The position numbers and the translations under genes were made by a program. The notes beneath the pieces were generated by a model. It saw only the letters and a list, made by a program, of their open reading frames with translations. It made no database searches and had not been told where the DNA came from. DNA of 64,000 nt from an uncultured Oscillospiraceae bacterium (GTDB lineage Bacteria > Bacillota > Clostridia > Oscillospirales > Ruminococcaceae): the NCBI GenBank assembly GCA_904396495.1, contig CAJFOJ010000032.1, positions 124,001-188,000 on the forward strand. Direction: 5' to 3'. Positions 53,423 to 64,000 of the stretch are shown here, piece by piece (position 1 is the stretch's first letter; each line of letters opens with the position of its first letter).

Positions 53423-53552
53423 TCATTCCATTATTTCGTAAAGGCTGACAATTGGTCCCAACAGATAAATGTTGCGGCCTTTTACTGGTCTGAACGGGGG
53501 AAATTTTACTTTCGAGTACCGATGATATCATTCTGTGAAGGAGGGAAGTAAA

Positions 53553-54023
53553 GTGCCAAGAAGAGGTCGTATTGCAAAGCGTGATGTTTTGCCTGATCCT
53601 ATGTACAATTCCAAATTGGTGACACGGCTGATCAACAATATTATGTTGGATGGCAAAAAAGGTGTCGCTCAGAAAATTGTTTACGGTGCTTTTGAAATCG
53701 TAAACGAAAAGACCGGCAAAGATGCTCTGGAGGCGTTTAATGAAGCGCTGGAGAACATTATGCCTGTTTTGGAGGTCAAGTCCCGCCGCGTCGGCGGTGC
53801 CACCTATCAGGTCCCCATGGAGGTTCGTCCGGAAAGAAGACAGACCCTGGGCTTGAGATGGTTGACCACCTATTCCAGAAACCGCTCTGAGAAGACCATG
53901 AAGGAACGTCTCGCAGGCGAAATTATGGATGCGCTGAACAACACCGGCGGAGCTTGTAAAAAACGTGAGGATACTCACAAGATGGCAGAGGCCAACAAAG
54001 CTTTCGCACATTTCAGGTGGTAA
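53553..54023 (+). CDS. rpsG: 30S ribosomal protein S7
   Basis: A 156-residue S7, the main assembly protein of the 30S head. The start [20 protein letters not shown] uses GTG at 53553 with GAAGGAGGG upstream. The [20 protein letters not shown] block and the C-terminal [20 protein letters not shown] are typical. The gap of 130 bp after rpsL shows no promoter. Confidence 0.98.
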   Translation: MPRRGRIAKRDVLPDPMYNSKLVTRLINNIMLDGKKGVAQKIVYGAFEIVNEKTGKDALEAFNEALENIMPVLEVKSRRVGGATYQVPMEVRPERRQTLGLRWLTTYSRNRSEKTMKERLAGEIMDALNNTGGACKKREDTHKMAEANKAFAHFRW

Positions 54024-54230
54024 ATTGCCTTTGGTCGATTTACTTGGAAAACGGAAAAATGGGTGTAGAAGCCGTAAAGGACTTTGCGCTTTGGATTTGT
54101 CTGTTTTCCGGTTGATTTGCGATATCCCGATATTTTTTGGACATACTTACCATGAGTATGTTTTATTCTAACCTTTTTCCCTTCCGGCCTTCCGGGAGAG
54201 GAGAGGACTCTAGTAAATTAGGAGGAAATT
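54024..54230 (+). other. rpsG-fusA intergenic leader with hairpin
   Basis: 207 bp that contain ACATACT/AGTATGT around seven bases (about 54141-54161) followed by TTTTATT, a possible attenuator between S7 and EF-G. GAGGAGAGGA and AGGAGGAA near the end provide the fusA ribosome binding site. Confidence 0.45.
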
Positions 54231-56309
54231 ATGCCAAGAGACGTATCTCTGGAAATGACTCGTAATATTGGTATAATGGCCCACATCGACGCCGGTAAAA
54301 CCACCGCCACCGAGCGTATCCTCTACTATACCGGTAGAACGCATAAGATCGGTGACACCCACGAGGGTACCGCAACGATGGACTGGATGGCGCAGGAGCA
54401 GGAAAGAGGTATTACCATTACTTCCGCTGCGACGACGGCGTTCTGGAAAGGCCACCGCATCAATATTATCGACACCCCCGGCCACGTTGACTTTACGGTT
54501 GAAGTGGAACGGTCTCTCCGCGTTTTGGACGGTTCTGTGACCGTTTTCTGCGCGAAGGGTGGTGTCGAACCGCAGTCTGAAACCGTCTGGCATCAGGCTG
54601 ACAACTATAAAGTCCCCAGAATGGCCTTTGTCAACAAGATGGACATTATGGGTGCCGACTTTTACAATGTTGTCGACATGATGAAAGACCGTTTAAAATG
54701 TAACCCTGTCCCGATTCAGCTACCTATCGGTGCTGAGGACGATTTTAAGGGAATCATCGACTTGTTGGAGATGAAAGCCTACATCTATAACGATGATTTG
54801 GGCAACGACATTTCTGTCATCGATGTTCCCGATGATATGAAAGAGAAGGCAGAACAGTACCGGTCCGAACTGGTGGAGGCAGTAGCCACAAACGATGAGG
54901 ACCTGATGATGAAGTATCTGGAAGAGGAAGAAATCACCATCGAAGAGCTGAAAACGGCAATTCGCAAGGAGACCATTGCCAATACTATCATCCCTGTCAC
55001 TTGTGGCAGTGCTTATAAAAACAAGGGCGTCCAGAAGTTATTGGACGCGATTGTGGATTATATGCCGGCTCCCACCGATATCCCCGCCATCAAGGGTATC
55101 GACCCCGAAACCGGGGAAGAGACGGAGCGCCATTCCTCCGATGAGGAACCCTTCTCTGCATTGGCGTTCAAAATTGCTACTGACCCCTTTGTCGGTAAAC
55201 TCTGCTTTTTCCGTGTGTACTCCGGTACAGTAGACGCTGGTTCCACCGTGTACAACTCAGTGAAAGGCAAGTCCGAGAGAATGGGCCGCATCCTGATGAT
55301 GCACGCAAACCACCGCCAGGATATCGAAACCTGCTACGCCGGCGATATCGCCGCAGCGGTTGGTTTGAAGCAGACCACCACCGGCGATACCCTTTGTGAT
55401 CCCAAGCACGAGGTCATTCTCGAGTCGATGGAGTTCCCGGAGCCTGTTATCCGCGTTGCCATCGAACCCAAGACTAAAGCCGGTCAGGAGAAGATGGGCA
55501 TCGCTTTGGCAAAACTCGCCGAAGAGGATCCCACCTTCAAAACCTACACCGACGATGAGACCGGACAGACCATTATCGCCGGTATGGGTGAGTTGCACCT
55601 GGAAATTATTGTCGATCGTTTGCTCCGGGAGTTTAAGGTGGAAGCAAATGTCGGTAAGCCTCAGGTTGCTTACAGAGAAACCATTCTCGGCAAGGCGGAC
55701 GTCGATCACAAATACGCCAGACAGTCGGGTGGTAAAGGCCAATACGGTCATGTTAAGATCCGTGTGGAGCCCAACGAATCCGGCAAGGGTTATGAATTTA
55801 TCAACAAAGTCGTGGGCGGTAACATTCCGAAGGAATATATCCCCGCTGTCGATCAGGGTATCCAAGGGGCCATGCAGGCCGGCGTTTTGGCGGGTTATCC
55901 CGTTGTGGACGTCAAGGTCGAACTGTACGACGGCTCTTATCACGAGGTTGACTCTTCTGAAATGGCCTTTAAAATCGCAGGTTCTATGGCGATGAAAGAG
56001 GCGTTAAGGAAGGCTCAATCCGTTATTATGGAACCCATCATGAAGGTTGTCGTCATCGTCCCCGAAGATTACATGGGCGATGTCATTGGCGATTTGAACT
56101 CCCGCCGCGGACAGATCCAGGGCATGGAAGCACGCTCCGGCGCACAGGAGATCAAGGCCTTCGTCCCGTTGTCTGAGATGTTCGGGTATGCCACCGACCT
56201 TCGTTCCAAGACCCAGGGCCGTGGCCAGTATACCATGGAACCCAGTCACTATGTGGAAGTACCCAAATCCATCGCGGAAAAAATTATTTCCCAGAGGGAG
56301 AAAAACTGA
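54231..56309 (+). CDS. fusA: Elongation factor G
   Basis: A 692-residue translocase GTPase. G1 is AHIDAGKTT (near residue 17), G3 DTPGHVDF, G4 NKMD, followed by the EF-G domains with [14 protein letters not shown] (domain IV) and [12 protein letters not shown] near the C-terminus. AGGAGGAAATT precedes the ATG. Length and domain order are normal for the housekeeping form. It is probably transcribed from the rpsL promoter and followed by tuf with its own promoter. Confidence 0.98.
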   Translation: MPRDVSLEMTRNIGIMAHIDAGKTTATERILYYTGRTHKIGDTHEGTATMDWMAQEQERGITITSAATTAFWKGHRINIIDTPGHVDFTVEVERSLRVLDGSVTVFCAKGGVEPQSETVWHQADNYKVPRMAFVNKMDIMGADFYNVVDMMKDRLKCNPVPIQLPIGAEDDFKGIIDLLEMKAYIYNDDLGNDISVIDVPDDMKEKAEQYRSELVEAVATNDEDLMMKYLEEEEITIEELKTAIRKETIANTIIPVTCGSAYKNKGVQKLLDAIVDYMPAPTDIPAIKGIDPETGEETERHSSDEEPFSALAFKIATDPFVGKLCFFRVYSGTVDAGSTVYNSVKGKSERMGRILMMHANHRQDIETCYAGDIAAAVGLKQTTTGDTLCDPKHEVILESMEFPEPVIRVAIEPKTKAGQEKMGIALAKLAEEDPTFKTYTDDETGQTIIAGMGELHLEIIVDRLLREFKVEANVGKPQVAYRETILGKADVDHKYARQSGGKGQYGHVKIRVEPNESGKGYEFINKVVGGNIPKEYIPAVDQGIQGAMQAGVLAGYPVVDVKVELYDGSYHEVDSSEMAFKIAGSMAMKEALRKAQSVIMEPIMKVVVIVPEDYMGDVIGDLNSRRGQIQGMEARSGAQEIKAFVPLSEMFGYATDLRSKTQGRGQYTMEPSHYVEVPKSIAEKIISQREKN

Positions 56310-56356
56310 TTTTTCAAGGAAATTTTTTGAAAATTGAAAAATTTACCATTCATCTA

Positions 56357-56385
56357 TTGAAATTTTGGTTTAGTTCTGATAAACT
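56357..56385 (+). promoter_or_regulatory. Putative promoter of tuf
   Basis: TTGAAA (56357-56362), 17-bp spacer, TAAACT (56380-56385), within the 117-bp fusA-tuf gap. Confidence 0.45.
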
Positions 56386-56426
56386 AAAGACAATATTTTC
56401 TGATTGAAAAAAGGAGGAAATTTCTA

Positions 56427-57626
56427 ATGGCAAAGGCGCATTTTGAAAGAACCAAGCCCCATGTTAACATTGGTACCATTGGTCACGTTGACCACGGTAA
56501 AACCACTCTGACCGCTGCGATCACCAAGGCTTTGGCTTTGCAGGGTAAAGCGAAGTATGAAGCTTATGATATGATCGATAAGGCTCCTGAAGAGAGAGAG
56601 CGTGGTATTACCATTAACACTGCTCACGTTGAGTATGAGACTGACAAACGTCACTACGCTCACGTTGACTGCCCCGGTCATGCTGACTATGTTAAGAACA
56701 TGATCACCGGCGCTGCTCAGATGGACGGCGCTATCCTGGTTGTTTCCGCGGCTGACGGCCCTATGCCTCAGACCCGTGAGCACATCCTGCTGTCCCGTCA
56801 GGTCGGCGTTCCTTACATCGTTGTTTTCATGAACAAAGCTGACCAGGTTGACGACGAAGAGCTTCTCGATCTCGTCGAGATGGAAATCCGTGAACTTTTG
56901 AATGAGTACGATTTCCCCGGCGACGATACCCCCATTATCCGTGGCTCTGCTCTGAAGGCTTTGGAAGCTCCCGACGATATCAACGATCCCGCTTACAAGC
57001 CCATCTTGGAGTTGATGGATGCAGTTGACGAGTGGATTCCCACTCCCGACCGTAAAGCGGATCTTCCTTTCTTGATGCCTGTTGAGGACGTCTTCACCAT
57101 CACCGGCCGTGGTACTGTTGCCACTGGTAGAGTGGAAAGAGGTCAGCTCAATTCCGGCGACGAAGTTGAGATCGTCGGCTTGAAAGACGAAAAGATGAAA
57201 TCCGTTGTTACTGGTATTGAAATGTTCAGAAAGATCCTGGACTACGCTGAGGCTGGTGACAACATTGGTGCGTTGCTCCGTGGTATTCAGAGAAATGAGA
57301 TCGAAAGAGGTCAGGTTCTCTGCAAACCCGGCACCATTCACCCCCACACCAAATTCCATTGCTCTGTTTACGTCCTGAAAAAAGAAGAGGGTGGACGTCA
57401 TAAACCCTTCTTTAACAACTACCGTCCCCAGTTCTATTTCAGAACCACTGACGTTACCGGCATCATCACCCTCCCCGAGGGAACTGAGATGGCTATGCCC
57501 GGCGATAACCTGGAGTTTGACGTAGAACTCATCACTCCTATCGCTATTGAAGAGGGCCTCCGCTTCGCTATTCGTGAAGGCGGCAGAACGGTTGGTTCCG
57601 GCGTTGTTTCTAAAATCAACGAGTAA
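56427..57626 (+). CDS. tuf: Elongation factor Tu
   Basis: A 399-residue EF-Tu. G1 GHVDHGKTT is near residue 20, G3 DCPGHADY near 82, G4 NKAD near 137. [13 protein letters not shown] and [20 protein letters not shown] follow. Codon use is strongly biased to GCT, GGT and CGT, the mark of very high expression. AAGGAGG precedes the ATG. Confidence 0.98.
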   Translation: MAKAHFERTKPHVNIGTIGHVDHGKTTLTAAITKALALQGKAKYEAYDMIDKAPEERERGITINTAHVEYETDKRHYAHVDCPGHADYVKNMITGAAQMDGAILVVSAADGPMPQTREHILLSRQVGVPYIVVFMNKADQVDDEELLDLVEMEIRELLNEYDFPGDDTPIIRGSALKALEAPDDINDPAYKPILELMDAVDEWIPTPDRKADLPFLMPVEDVFTITGRGTVATGRVERGQLNSGDEVEIVGLKDEKMKSVVTGIEMFRKILDYAEAGDNIGALLRGIQRNEIERGQVLCKPGTIHPHTKFHCSVYVLKKEEGGRHKPFFNNYRPQFYFRTTDVTGIITLPEGTEMAMPGDNLEFDVELITPIAIEEGLRFAIREGGRTVGSGVVSKINE

Positions 57627-57638
57627 TCAACTCGCCTT

Positions 57639-57669
57639 AAAAACTCCCGGCGTTAAGCCGGGAGTTTTT
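57639..57669 (+). terminator. Terminator of the str operon
   Basis: AAAACTCCCGG pairs with CCGGGAGTTTT around a seven-base loop, followed by TTTTT. Confidence 0.9.
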
Positions 57670-57829
57670 GTTTGCCTTTTTTGGCTTAATCACATCAAAA
57701 ATAGGTTTCTTGAGTTGCAATAAACAAAAAAAAACTTGCAAAAAAAGTATTTCCTTTGCGATAAAATCTAAAAAAATATGTTTAAATTGTAAAATATGCA
57801 ATTTAATGGAAATTTGACTGCATAAATAC

Positions 57830-57858
57830 TTGAAACTAAAAATGATTTCGTGTATAAT
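57830..57858 (+). promoter_or_regulatory. Promoter of gdhA
   Basis: TTGAAA (57830-57835), 17-bp spacer, TATAAT (57853-57858), 49 bp before the ATG. Confidence 0.75.
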
Positions 57859-57867
57859 ATTTCTTAG

Positions 57868-59256
<1,389 letters not shown>

Positions 59257-59283
59257 TTTCTATATTTACTTCCAAAATTTGTT

Positions 59284-59320
59284 AAAGCCGGTACGACTTC
59301 TGCGTGCCGGCTTTGCTTTT
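59284..59320 (+). terminator. Terminator of gdhA
   Basis: AAAGCCGGTACG pairs with CGTGCCGGCTTT around a short loop, followed by GCTTTT. Confidence 0.85.
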
Positions 59321-59836
59321 AAAAAAGAGCTTTTTCTGAGTGAGAATCTGTGGTATAATAAATGCAGCAAGGCTGCGTTTATCGCAGAAGAAGTCCTTTG
59401 AGGGTTATCCTCAATTTTGCTGCTATTACGTTGCAATCAGACTGCTTGCAACGTAATAAATATGATATAATATTTACAAGCGGCGTGGACTTTGTGTCGA
59501 CACATTTGACGCACAATTTTATAAAAACAATACTTTTTATAGTCGATTATCGCGCATAACAAAACGATTTCAAACCTTTTGCTTTAACTTCATGCGGCGC
59601 GCAATCTCAAAAGGGCTTTGCACATATGGTATTTTAAACGCAGTTACGCAGTTTTGCACAGCAAACCGATGGCCGCATTTTAGCGTTGTATTTCTTTTTT
59701 ATAACTTTATAACCTTCGGTTGCTATAAGGCTGGAAAGACCGTTATGCGTGTTTCCTCCGCTAAAAGCGGATAGATTTTATGGCGTGGCAGCTTTTGATG
59801 TAATAATTTTAATGGGAACTAGTGATAGGTAGGTTC
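59321..59836 (+). other. Non-coding stretch with promoter-like boxes and a perfect inverted repeat
   Basis: 516 bp without a supported gene. TGG-TATAAT at 59352-59357 is an extended -10 box without a clear -35, and a second TATAAT lies near 59465. ATTACGTTGCAA (59425-59436) and TTGCAACGTAAT (59446-59457) are exact complements, a 12-bp stem with nine-base loop. TGTGTCGACACA near 59492 is a 12-bp palindrome, and TCCGCT/AGCGGA near 59759 forms a short hairpin. It could encode a small RNA, but no family is recognised. Confidence 0.4.
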
Positions 59837-60589
59837 ATGATGATATTGGATACAATTCTTTTTATAATCGGAGGATTATTAATCCTCTATTATATCGTTT
59901 CAACACTGGCCTTAGGGCCGGTTTCATTTAGTGCCGTTTTGCTGGCGGCAGGCGTTATACTGGTGGCGTTAGGTGCTTTGGATCGAAAGTTTGGCCACCT
60001 TAAAGGGGTTATAAAATTAAAAAAAGTGTTAGTACCGCTTGCAGTAGTGGCGCTGATTTGTTTTGTGGCATTGGAGGCGGTGGTCGTCTCGGGAGCAGTG
60101 CAAAAAGATCGTGCAAAGGCGGACTACATAGTGGTATTGGGGGCAGGGCTTCGCGGCGATCAGCTCAGCCTTACCCTAAAGCAGCGTTTGGACGCTACAT
60201 TGGAGTGCGAGCAAGGGGAAACCATTGTGGTAACCGGCGGGCAGGGTTGGAATGAGAGTATGCCGGAAGCTGTCGCCATGAGGCGCTATCTTACAGAACA
60301 GGGAATCGAGGCAGAGCGGATTTTGGTAGAGGATCAGTCAACCAATACCAACGAAAATCTCGACAATGCCAAGGAAATGATTGAGGCCCACAGCGGGAAA
60401 GACCTAGCCGATTTAAAGGTGAAAATAATCAGCAGCGATTACCACAGCTCCCGCGCGAAAATGATTGCCAATCGTCACGGTTATGTCCAGATGACAACGT
60501 ATGGCGCCGGGACCCATCCGCTTTTGATTCCGTCTTTTTATATCAGGGAGGGTTTGGCACTTGTGAAGTCCTTCCTTTTTGACCGTTGA
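59837..60589 (+). CDS. YdcF/DUF218 family membrane protein
   Basis: A 250-residue protein with three N-terminal membrane helices (ILDTILFIIGGLLILYYIVS, AVLLAAGVILVALGAL, VLVPLAVVALICFVALEAVV) and a DUF218 domain from about residue 90: DYIVVLGAGLRGDQLSLTLK, TIVVTGGQGWNESMPEAVAM, ILVEDQSTNTNENLDNAKEM and IISSDYHSSRA carry the family's acidic and Ser/Asn motif residues. The fold is Rossmann-like, with suggested roles in envelope polymer metabolism, but the reaction is not established. ATG 59837 follows ATAGGTAGG. The DnaD-like gene follows 14 bp later. Confidence 0.87.
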   Translation: MMILDTILFIIGGLLILYYIVSTLALGPVSFSAVLLAAGVILVALGALDRKFGHLKGVIKLKKVLVPLAVVALICFVALEAVVVSGAVQKDRAKADYIVVLGAGLRGDQLSLTLKQRLDATLECEQGETIVVTGGQGWNESMPEAVAMRRYLTEQGIEAERILVEDQSTNTNENLDNAKEMIEAHSGKDLADLKVKIISSDYHSSRAKMIANRHGYVQMTTYGAGTHPLLIPSFYIREGLALVKSFLFDR

Positions 60590-60603
60590 TTGGGGGTAGT
60601 ACT

Positions 60604-61557
60604 GTGGGGATTCAATTAAACGGGGGAAGCTGTTCCTCTTTCGTCGCCGTCCCAGCCGACGTGATAGACAAGCATCTTGCAACCGCCAGCGGGATATACA
60701 TCAAAGTTTTGTTGGCTGTCGTCCGGGCGAACGAAATCGATTTTCAAAAACTCTCGAAACTGTTGTCCGTCCCGGAGAGTGAAATCGTTGAGGCTGTAGG
60801 ATATTGGAAGGCAAGTGGCGTATTGTCAGAGGATACTGCTTCTCAAGATGCTACAAAGGTGACGAACCGTTCTGTTTCCGGCAAGTTGCCGAAGCGGAAA
60901 ATACAGCCCATTGCTATCACACCGGAGGATATCAGCGCTGCCGTCGTAGCGGAACAGTCGGAGCACGACCCCCAGATCAAGTTCCTTTTGTGCACGGCGG
61001 AGTGTATGTTCGGGCGCCCGTTGACATCTGCCGAGCAGAAGGGGTTGGTTTACATTCACGAATATATGGGACTTCCCGCAGATGTGATTATTATGGCGGT
61101 GGAGTACTGTATTTCTATTGATAGGCCTCATTTTAATTACATACAGAAAATGTGTGCCCAGTGGGCCGACGATGAAATCAACACTCACGTCCGCGCTGAG
61201 GCGGCCATCAAGCAGCTTTCCGCCTATAGGAGCAGGGAAGGTCTGGTGCGGACGGCTTTCGGGATCGGTGACCGGGCGCTCACTGCTGCCAATAAGAAAT
61301 ATATCAACCAGTGGTTTGACGACGGCTTTGACATCGAGATGATAAAAATCGCCTACGAGCGGACGGTGGATCGGATTAACAAGGTTTCCTTTCCCTATAT
61401 CAACAAGATTTTGCAGTCGTGGAAGGAAAACGGCATTTTAACACCAGCCGACCTCAGCACCAAAGAGACGCCCCGTAACTATCAAAAGGGACAGAAGCCG
61501 GACGCTTCTTATGATTTAGATGAGTTTGAGCGGTTGGGTTTCCATGTACCCAAATAA
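60604..61557 (+). CDS. DnaD-domain replication protein
   Basis: A 317-residue protein with an N-terminal winged-helix part (about 1-80: VPADVIDKHLATASGIYIKV, EIDFQKLSKLLSVPESEIVE), a basic linker, and two C-terminal DnaD/DnaB_2 modules. The last module reads KKYINQWFDDGFDIEMIKIA, followed by YINKILQSWKENG, which is the DNA-contact YxxxIxxxW motif. Such proteins remodel origin DNA and help the helicase loader. The GTG at 60604 is preferred because GGGGGT stands seven bases upstream. The DnaC/DnaI-type loader gene follows 15 bp later, a conserved pair. Confidence 0.92.
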   Translation: MGIQLNGGSCSSFVAVPADVIDKHLATASGIYIKVLLAVVRANEIDFQKLSKLLSVPESEIVEAVGYWKASGVLSEDTASQDATKVTNRSVSGKLPKRKIQPIAITPEDISAAVVAEQSEHDPQIKFLLCTAECMFGRPLTSAEQKGLVYIHEYMGLPADVIIMAVEYCISIDRPHFNYIQKMCAQWADDEINTHVRAEAAIKQLSAYRSREGLVRTAFGIGDRALTAANKKYINQWFDDGFDIEMIKIAYERTVDRINKVSFPYINKILQSWKENGILTPADLSTKETPRNYQKGQKPDASYDLDEFERLGFHVPK

Positions 61558-61572
61558 CAAAAGGAGTGCATT

Positions 61573-62565
61573 ATGAAAAATGAAATCCTTGTTAAAGCAC
61601 TAAAAGTATTAGAACAGCGTAGAATTCGAGCGGAAATCGAACAAGCATCCCGTTTGGACGAGATTTATCAGAAGGTTCCCCAGGTGATCGACGTGCGGAA
61701 GGAGCTGGCTCTCACCTCAGTAGAGCTTACAAAACTCATCCTTTCCAAAAAGGAGGATATTTCAGAGGGGCTGGAAAAGTTAAAGGAATCCAATCTCAAT
61801 TTACAGCAGATGGAGAAAGAGCTGCTAATTGCCGGAGGGTATCCGGAAGATTACCTGAAACTCCACCCGGTGTGCAAAAAATGTGGTGACTCGGGCTATA
61901 TAGGGAATGTACGCTGTTCCTGTTTAAATGGACTGATGCGCCAGATTAACATCGAGACGATCAACAGCGTTTCCGCTTTAAAACTATGCGATTTTTCGAG
62001 CTTCGACCTGCGGTATTACAGCGAAGAAACCGATCCAGTGACTCGTGTGGTGCCGCGGCAGATTATGTCTGATATCTTTTCCTTTTGCAAAAAATACGCC
62101 GATCATTTTTCCCCTCAGATGAAAGGAATTTTTATGGTGGGGGAAACTGGGCTTGGCAAAACCCATTTGTCCCTGGCCATTGCCAAAGCGGTTATTGAAA
62201 AAGGGTATACTGTGGCGTATGGCTCGGTTTACGATTTTTTGAAAACCATCGAGGCCGAGCACTTTGGCCGCGTTGAAAATAACGACACGCTGAACATCCT
62301 CCTGGACGTAGATTTGCTGATTTTGGACGATTTGGGGGCGGAGTTTAACTCTCAGTTTAACCTTTCCGCGATTTACAATCTCATCAATACCCGCTGCAAT
62401 CGGGATAGGCCTACCATTATCAACACCAATCTCACCTCCAAAGAGCTGGAGGATCGATATTCCCGCCGGTTGGTCTCCCGGCTGTTTTCGCTACTGACTT
62501 ATCTGCGGTTTGTCGGAAAAGATATTCGGCAGATCAAGGCAAACGAAGAAGTGTTCGGAAAATAA
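61573..62565 (+). CDS. DnaC/DnaI-type replicative helicase loader
   Basis: A 330-residue AAA+ ATPase. An N-terminal helical domain carries a zinc cluster CKKCGDSGYIGNVRCSC near residue 100, as in DnaI. The AAA+ part has Walker A GETGLGKTH near 195, Walker B LLILDDLGAE near 245, and the arginine segment RYSRRLVSRL near 300. The protein loads the DnaB-type helicase at origins together with the DnaD-like neighbour. AAAGGAG precedes the ATG. Confidence 0.93.
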   Translation: MKNEILVKALKVLEQRRIRAEIEQASRLDEIYQKVPQVIDVRKELALTSVELTKLILSKKEDISEGLEKLKESNLNLQQMEKELLIAGGYPEDYLKLHPVCKKCGDSGYIGNVRCSCLNGLMRQINIETINSVSALKLCDFSSFDLRYYSEETDPVTRVVPRQIMSDIFSFCKKYADHFSPQMKGIFMVGETGLGKTHLSLAIAKAVIEKGYTVAYGSVYDFLKTIEAEHFGRVENNDTLNILLDVDLLILDDLGAEFNSQFNLSAIYNLINTRCNRDRPTIINTNLTSKELEDRYSRRLVSRLFSLLTYLRFVGKDIRQIKANEEVFGK

Positions 62566-62620
62566 AACCGAATAATTATGAAATTTGTAGTTTAATGAAG
62601 GACAATTGTATTCATAAAAT

Positions 62621-62698
62621 AAAAAGCTCCCCGCTGCTTTGGCTGTGTCCGGTTTGGCAATTAAAAACCGGCACATTCCCTCAGCGAGGAGCTTTTTT
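62621..62698 (+). terminator. Nested double-hairpin terminator after the helicase loader
   Basis: The outer stem AAAAAGCTCCCCGCTG pairs with CAGCGAGGAGCTTTTT, and an inner stem CCGGTTT/AAACCGG lies within. A T-run ends the unit. The region 62699-62903 after it holds nothing that I can support. Confidence 0.8.
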
Positions 62699-62903
62699 CA
62701 TACATTAAAATATCGCCCTCACTATTGCGAGGACGATAAAAAGCGAAATGAATTTGATTTTAACAATCTGTGAAGTTGTCCACCAGAGACAACGATAGTT
62801 ATTATAATACATAATTTTCCAAAAATCAACAGAAATTGAAAAGAAATTAAAATTTTATCGTTTTGCCTAAAATATTTATTAATTTTATCGCAATTTATCT
62901 AAT

Positions 62904-63911
62904 TTACTGGAACAGTTCGAATTCATATCCTTGGGAACGGGCATAATCAATAAAGTATCCCAAAATGTCGCTGTTGGTTTTGCCCACTGCGTGGAGAAGG
63001 TAAATAGCCCCATTGTGGAGCGCGCCGTTTAATTTTTCCAGCGCCTTGGCAGGTTCCATCTGATTATCGGGATCCCAATCCTTATAAGCGTAGCTCCACA
63101 GCATGGTTTTATATCCTAGCTGCTGTGTCTGTGCCAGCACTCGTTCGGAAAATTCGCCCATTGGGGGACGGAACAGCGTCATTTGATAATTAAATTTTTC
63201 ATTGATATAATTATGCAGGTTCATAGTTTCCTGTTCGCAGCGCTCGGTGCTGACTGTGGGGTAGGAGACGTGCTTGTCGCTGTGGTTGCCTACGGCATGA
63301 CCTTCGTCAATCATCCGCTGGACAAGGTCGGGTTCTTTTTCCACATAGTCCATTGTCACAAAGAAAACTGCAGGCACGTTTTTTTCTCGTAATGTATCGA
63401 GGATCGTCGCGGTATATCCGTTTTCATATCCTTCGTCAAAGGTCAGGTATATGACCTTTTGGTCATCGCCGATAAAATAGGCGTCGTATTTTCCGTATTT
63501 CTCCTGAAACTGTAATGCGGAGATGGGGCGGTTTTGGTCGTCCAGCTGAACCCCTTGTCCCCATCCCTGTTTGGTGCCGTCTAAAGTGGACAGGTCTACA
63601 GTGGCGGGAGAGACATGGATTTCAGCAGCTACTTCAGATGAGGCGCCGGATGCCGGCGCGCTCTCTGAAGAATGATCGCTTTTGTCATTTTCGTCGGATA
63701 GGTCAGAGCTCAGATCCGATTTCCCATCTGAAATACCCGAGCTTATGTCAGACCCTAGGTCGGACATGCCGGAGCTTATACCGGATTCCACATCGGAAAT
63801 GCCGGAACTGATGTCGCTTCCCAGGTCGGATGCGCCATTTTCTACCGTTTTACAACCGGCAAACATCATAGCGGCGACAAGACCTGCACAGAGAATTTTT
63901 ATCGCTTTCAC
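62904..63911 (-). CDS. pdaA: PdaA-like polysaccharide deacetylase lipoprotein
   Basis: A 335-residue lipoprotein: signal peptide with lipobox ending at Cys20, a low-complexity linker of repeated SDI/SDL-GSS units (about residues 30-75), and a NodB-type deacetylase domain. Catalytic motifs are TFDEGYENGYT (motif 1), HSDKH (motif 2), RPPMGEFS (motif 3), the WSYAYKDWD block (motif 4) and LLHAV (motif 5). This matches the group that removes acetyl from muramic acid so that muramic delta-lactam forms in spore cortex. The GTG at 63911 is chosen because AAGGAG lies ahead of it; the ATG at 63953 is too far upstream. Spore genes elsewhere in the window agree with this role. Confidence 0.88.
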   Translation of the reverse strand: MKAIKILCAGLVAAMMFAGCKTVENGASDLGSDISSGISDVESGISSGMSDLGSDISSGISDGKSDLSSDLSDENDKSDHSSESAPASGASSEVAAEIHVSPATVDLSTLDGTKQGWGQGVQLDDQNRPISALQFQEKYGKYDAYFIGDDQKVIYLTFDEGYENGYTATILDTLREKNVPAVFFVTMDYVEKEPDLVQRMIDEGHAVGNHSDKHVSYPTVSTERCEQETMNLHNYINEKFNYQMTLFRPPMGEFSERVLAQTQQLGYKTMLWSYAYKDWDPDNQMEPAKALEKLNGALHNGAIYLLHAVGKTNSDILGYFIDYARSQGYEFELFQ

Positions 63912-64000
63912 GTGAAGGTACACTCCTTTTTGTGTCTGAATCCGGCGGGACATGCGAAAAGTATCCGTGCCGATGACACGAAAATAGTATATCCTTATAG
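63912..64000. other. Upstream region of pdaA at the window edge
   Basis: No gene. On the minus strand this is the pdaA promoter region; a sporulation-sigma type promoter would be expected but none could be assigned. Confidence 0.3.

Overview
The window reads as a chromosome segment of a Gram-positive, endospore-forming anaerobe of the class Clostridia. An Oscillospiraceae/Ruminococcaceae-like gut or sediment organism fits best, by inference. The support is spoVACDE, a PdaA-like cortex deacetylase, strong AGGAGG ribosome binding sites, TTGACA/TATAAT promoters, frequent TTG/GTG starts, the start of a sodium-pumping decarboxylase beta subunit, rubrerythrin, a clostridial-type split between rpoBC and rpsL-rpsG-fusA-tuf, and a secreted serpin of the type known from gut commensals. 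No tRNA, rRNA, CRISPR array, integrase or transposase was recognised.

Layout. 1-6 kb: carboxylate decarboxylase beta subunit (cut by the window edge), phosphoglucomutase, 6-phosphofructokinase, and the conserved ACT-domain/UPF0210 pair. 5.9-6.9 kb: a small accessory islet of two HTH regulators and a short unknown protein around a palindromic operator. 6.9-15.2 kb: a complete minus-strand arginine operon, argG-argH-argC-argJ-argB-argD-argF, with a duplicated argB 3' end. 15.8-20.5 kb: an AraC-type regulator divergent from a four-gene carbohydrate cluster (TIM-barrel protein, SIS protein, unknown protein, Gfo/Idh/MocA oxidoreductase). 20.6-24.4 kb: glmM, a haemolysin III family protein, and rpsF-ssb-rpsR. 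24.7-27 kb: an unknown lipoprotein and a Fur-like regulator with rubrerythrin. 27.2-29.1 kb: spoVAC-spoVAD-spoVAE. 29.3-35.1 kb: an unusual peptide-type ABC transporter. 35.1-36.1 kb: an AT-rich island with little coding signal. 36.1-45 kb: DUF1292 protein, a probable 6S RNA, tcdA, a split TauE/SafE pair, a LemA-like protein, an aldehyde dehydrogenase, a second HTH islet with twin operators, the serpin, a 52-residue peptide, and a TPP riboswitch controlling thiT. 45-57.7 kb: rpoB-rpoC, then rpsL-rpsG-fusA-tuf. 57.8-64 kb: gdhA, a YdcF-type protein, a DnaD-domain protein with a DnaC/DnaI-type helicase loader, and pdaA.

The most unusual system is the ABC transporter at 29.3-35.1 kb. Its OppC-type permease carries about 270 extra residues that form seven RCC1 repeats, enough for a complete seven-bladed propeller. 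They sit exactly in the loop between the first membrane helix and the GTDxLGRD motif, so they should face outside. Its OppF-type ATPase carries about 185 extra, coiled-coil-like residues between the Walker A region and the Q-loop. No substrate-binding protein is encoded with it, and the operon ends with a 65-residue single-helix membrane protein. I infer that the propeller may replace the missing binding protein as a tethered receptor. The second notable feature is the argB tail: the last 28 codons and stop are present twice, 122 bp apart, encoding the same peptide with 15 purely synonymous differences.
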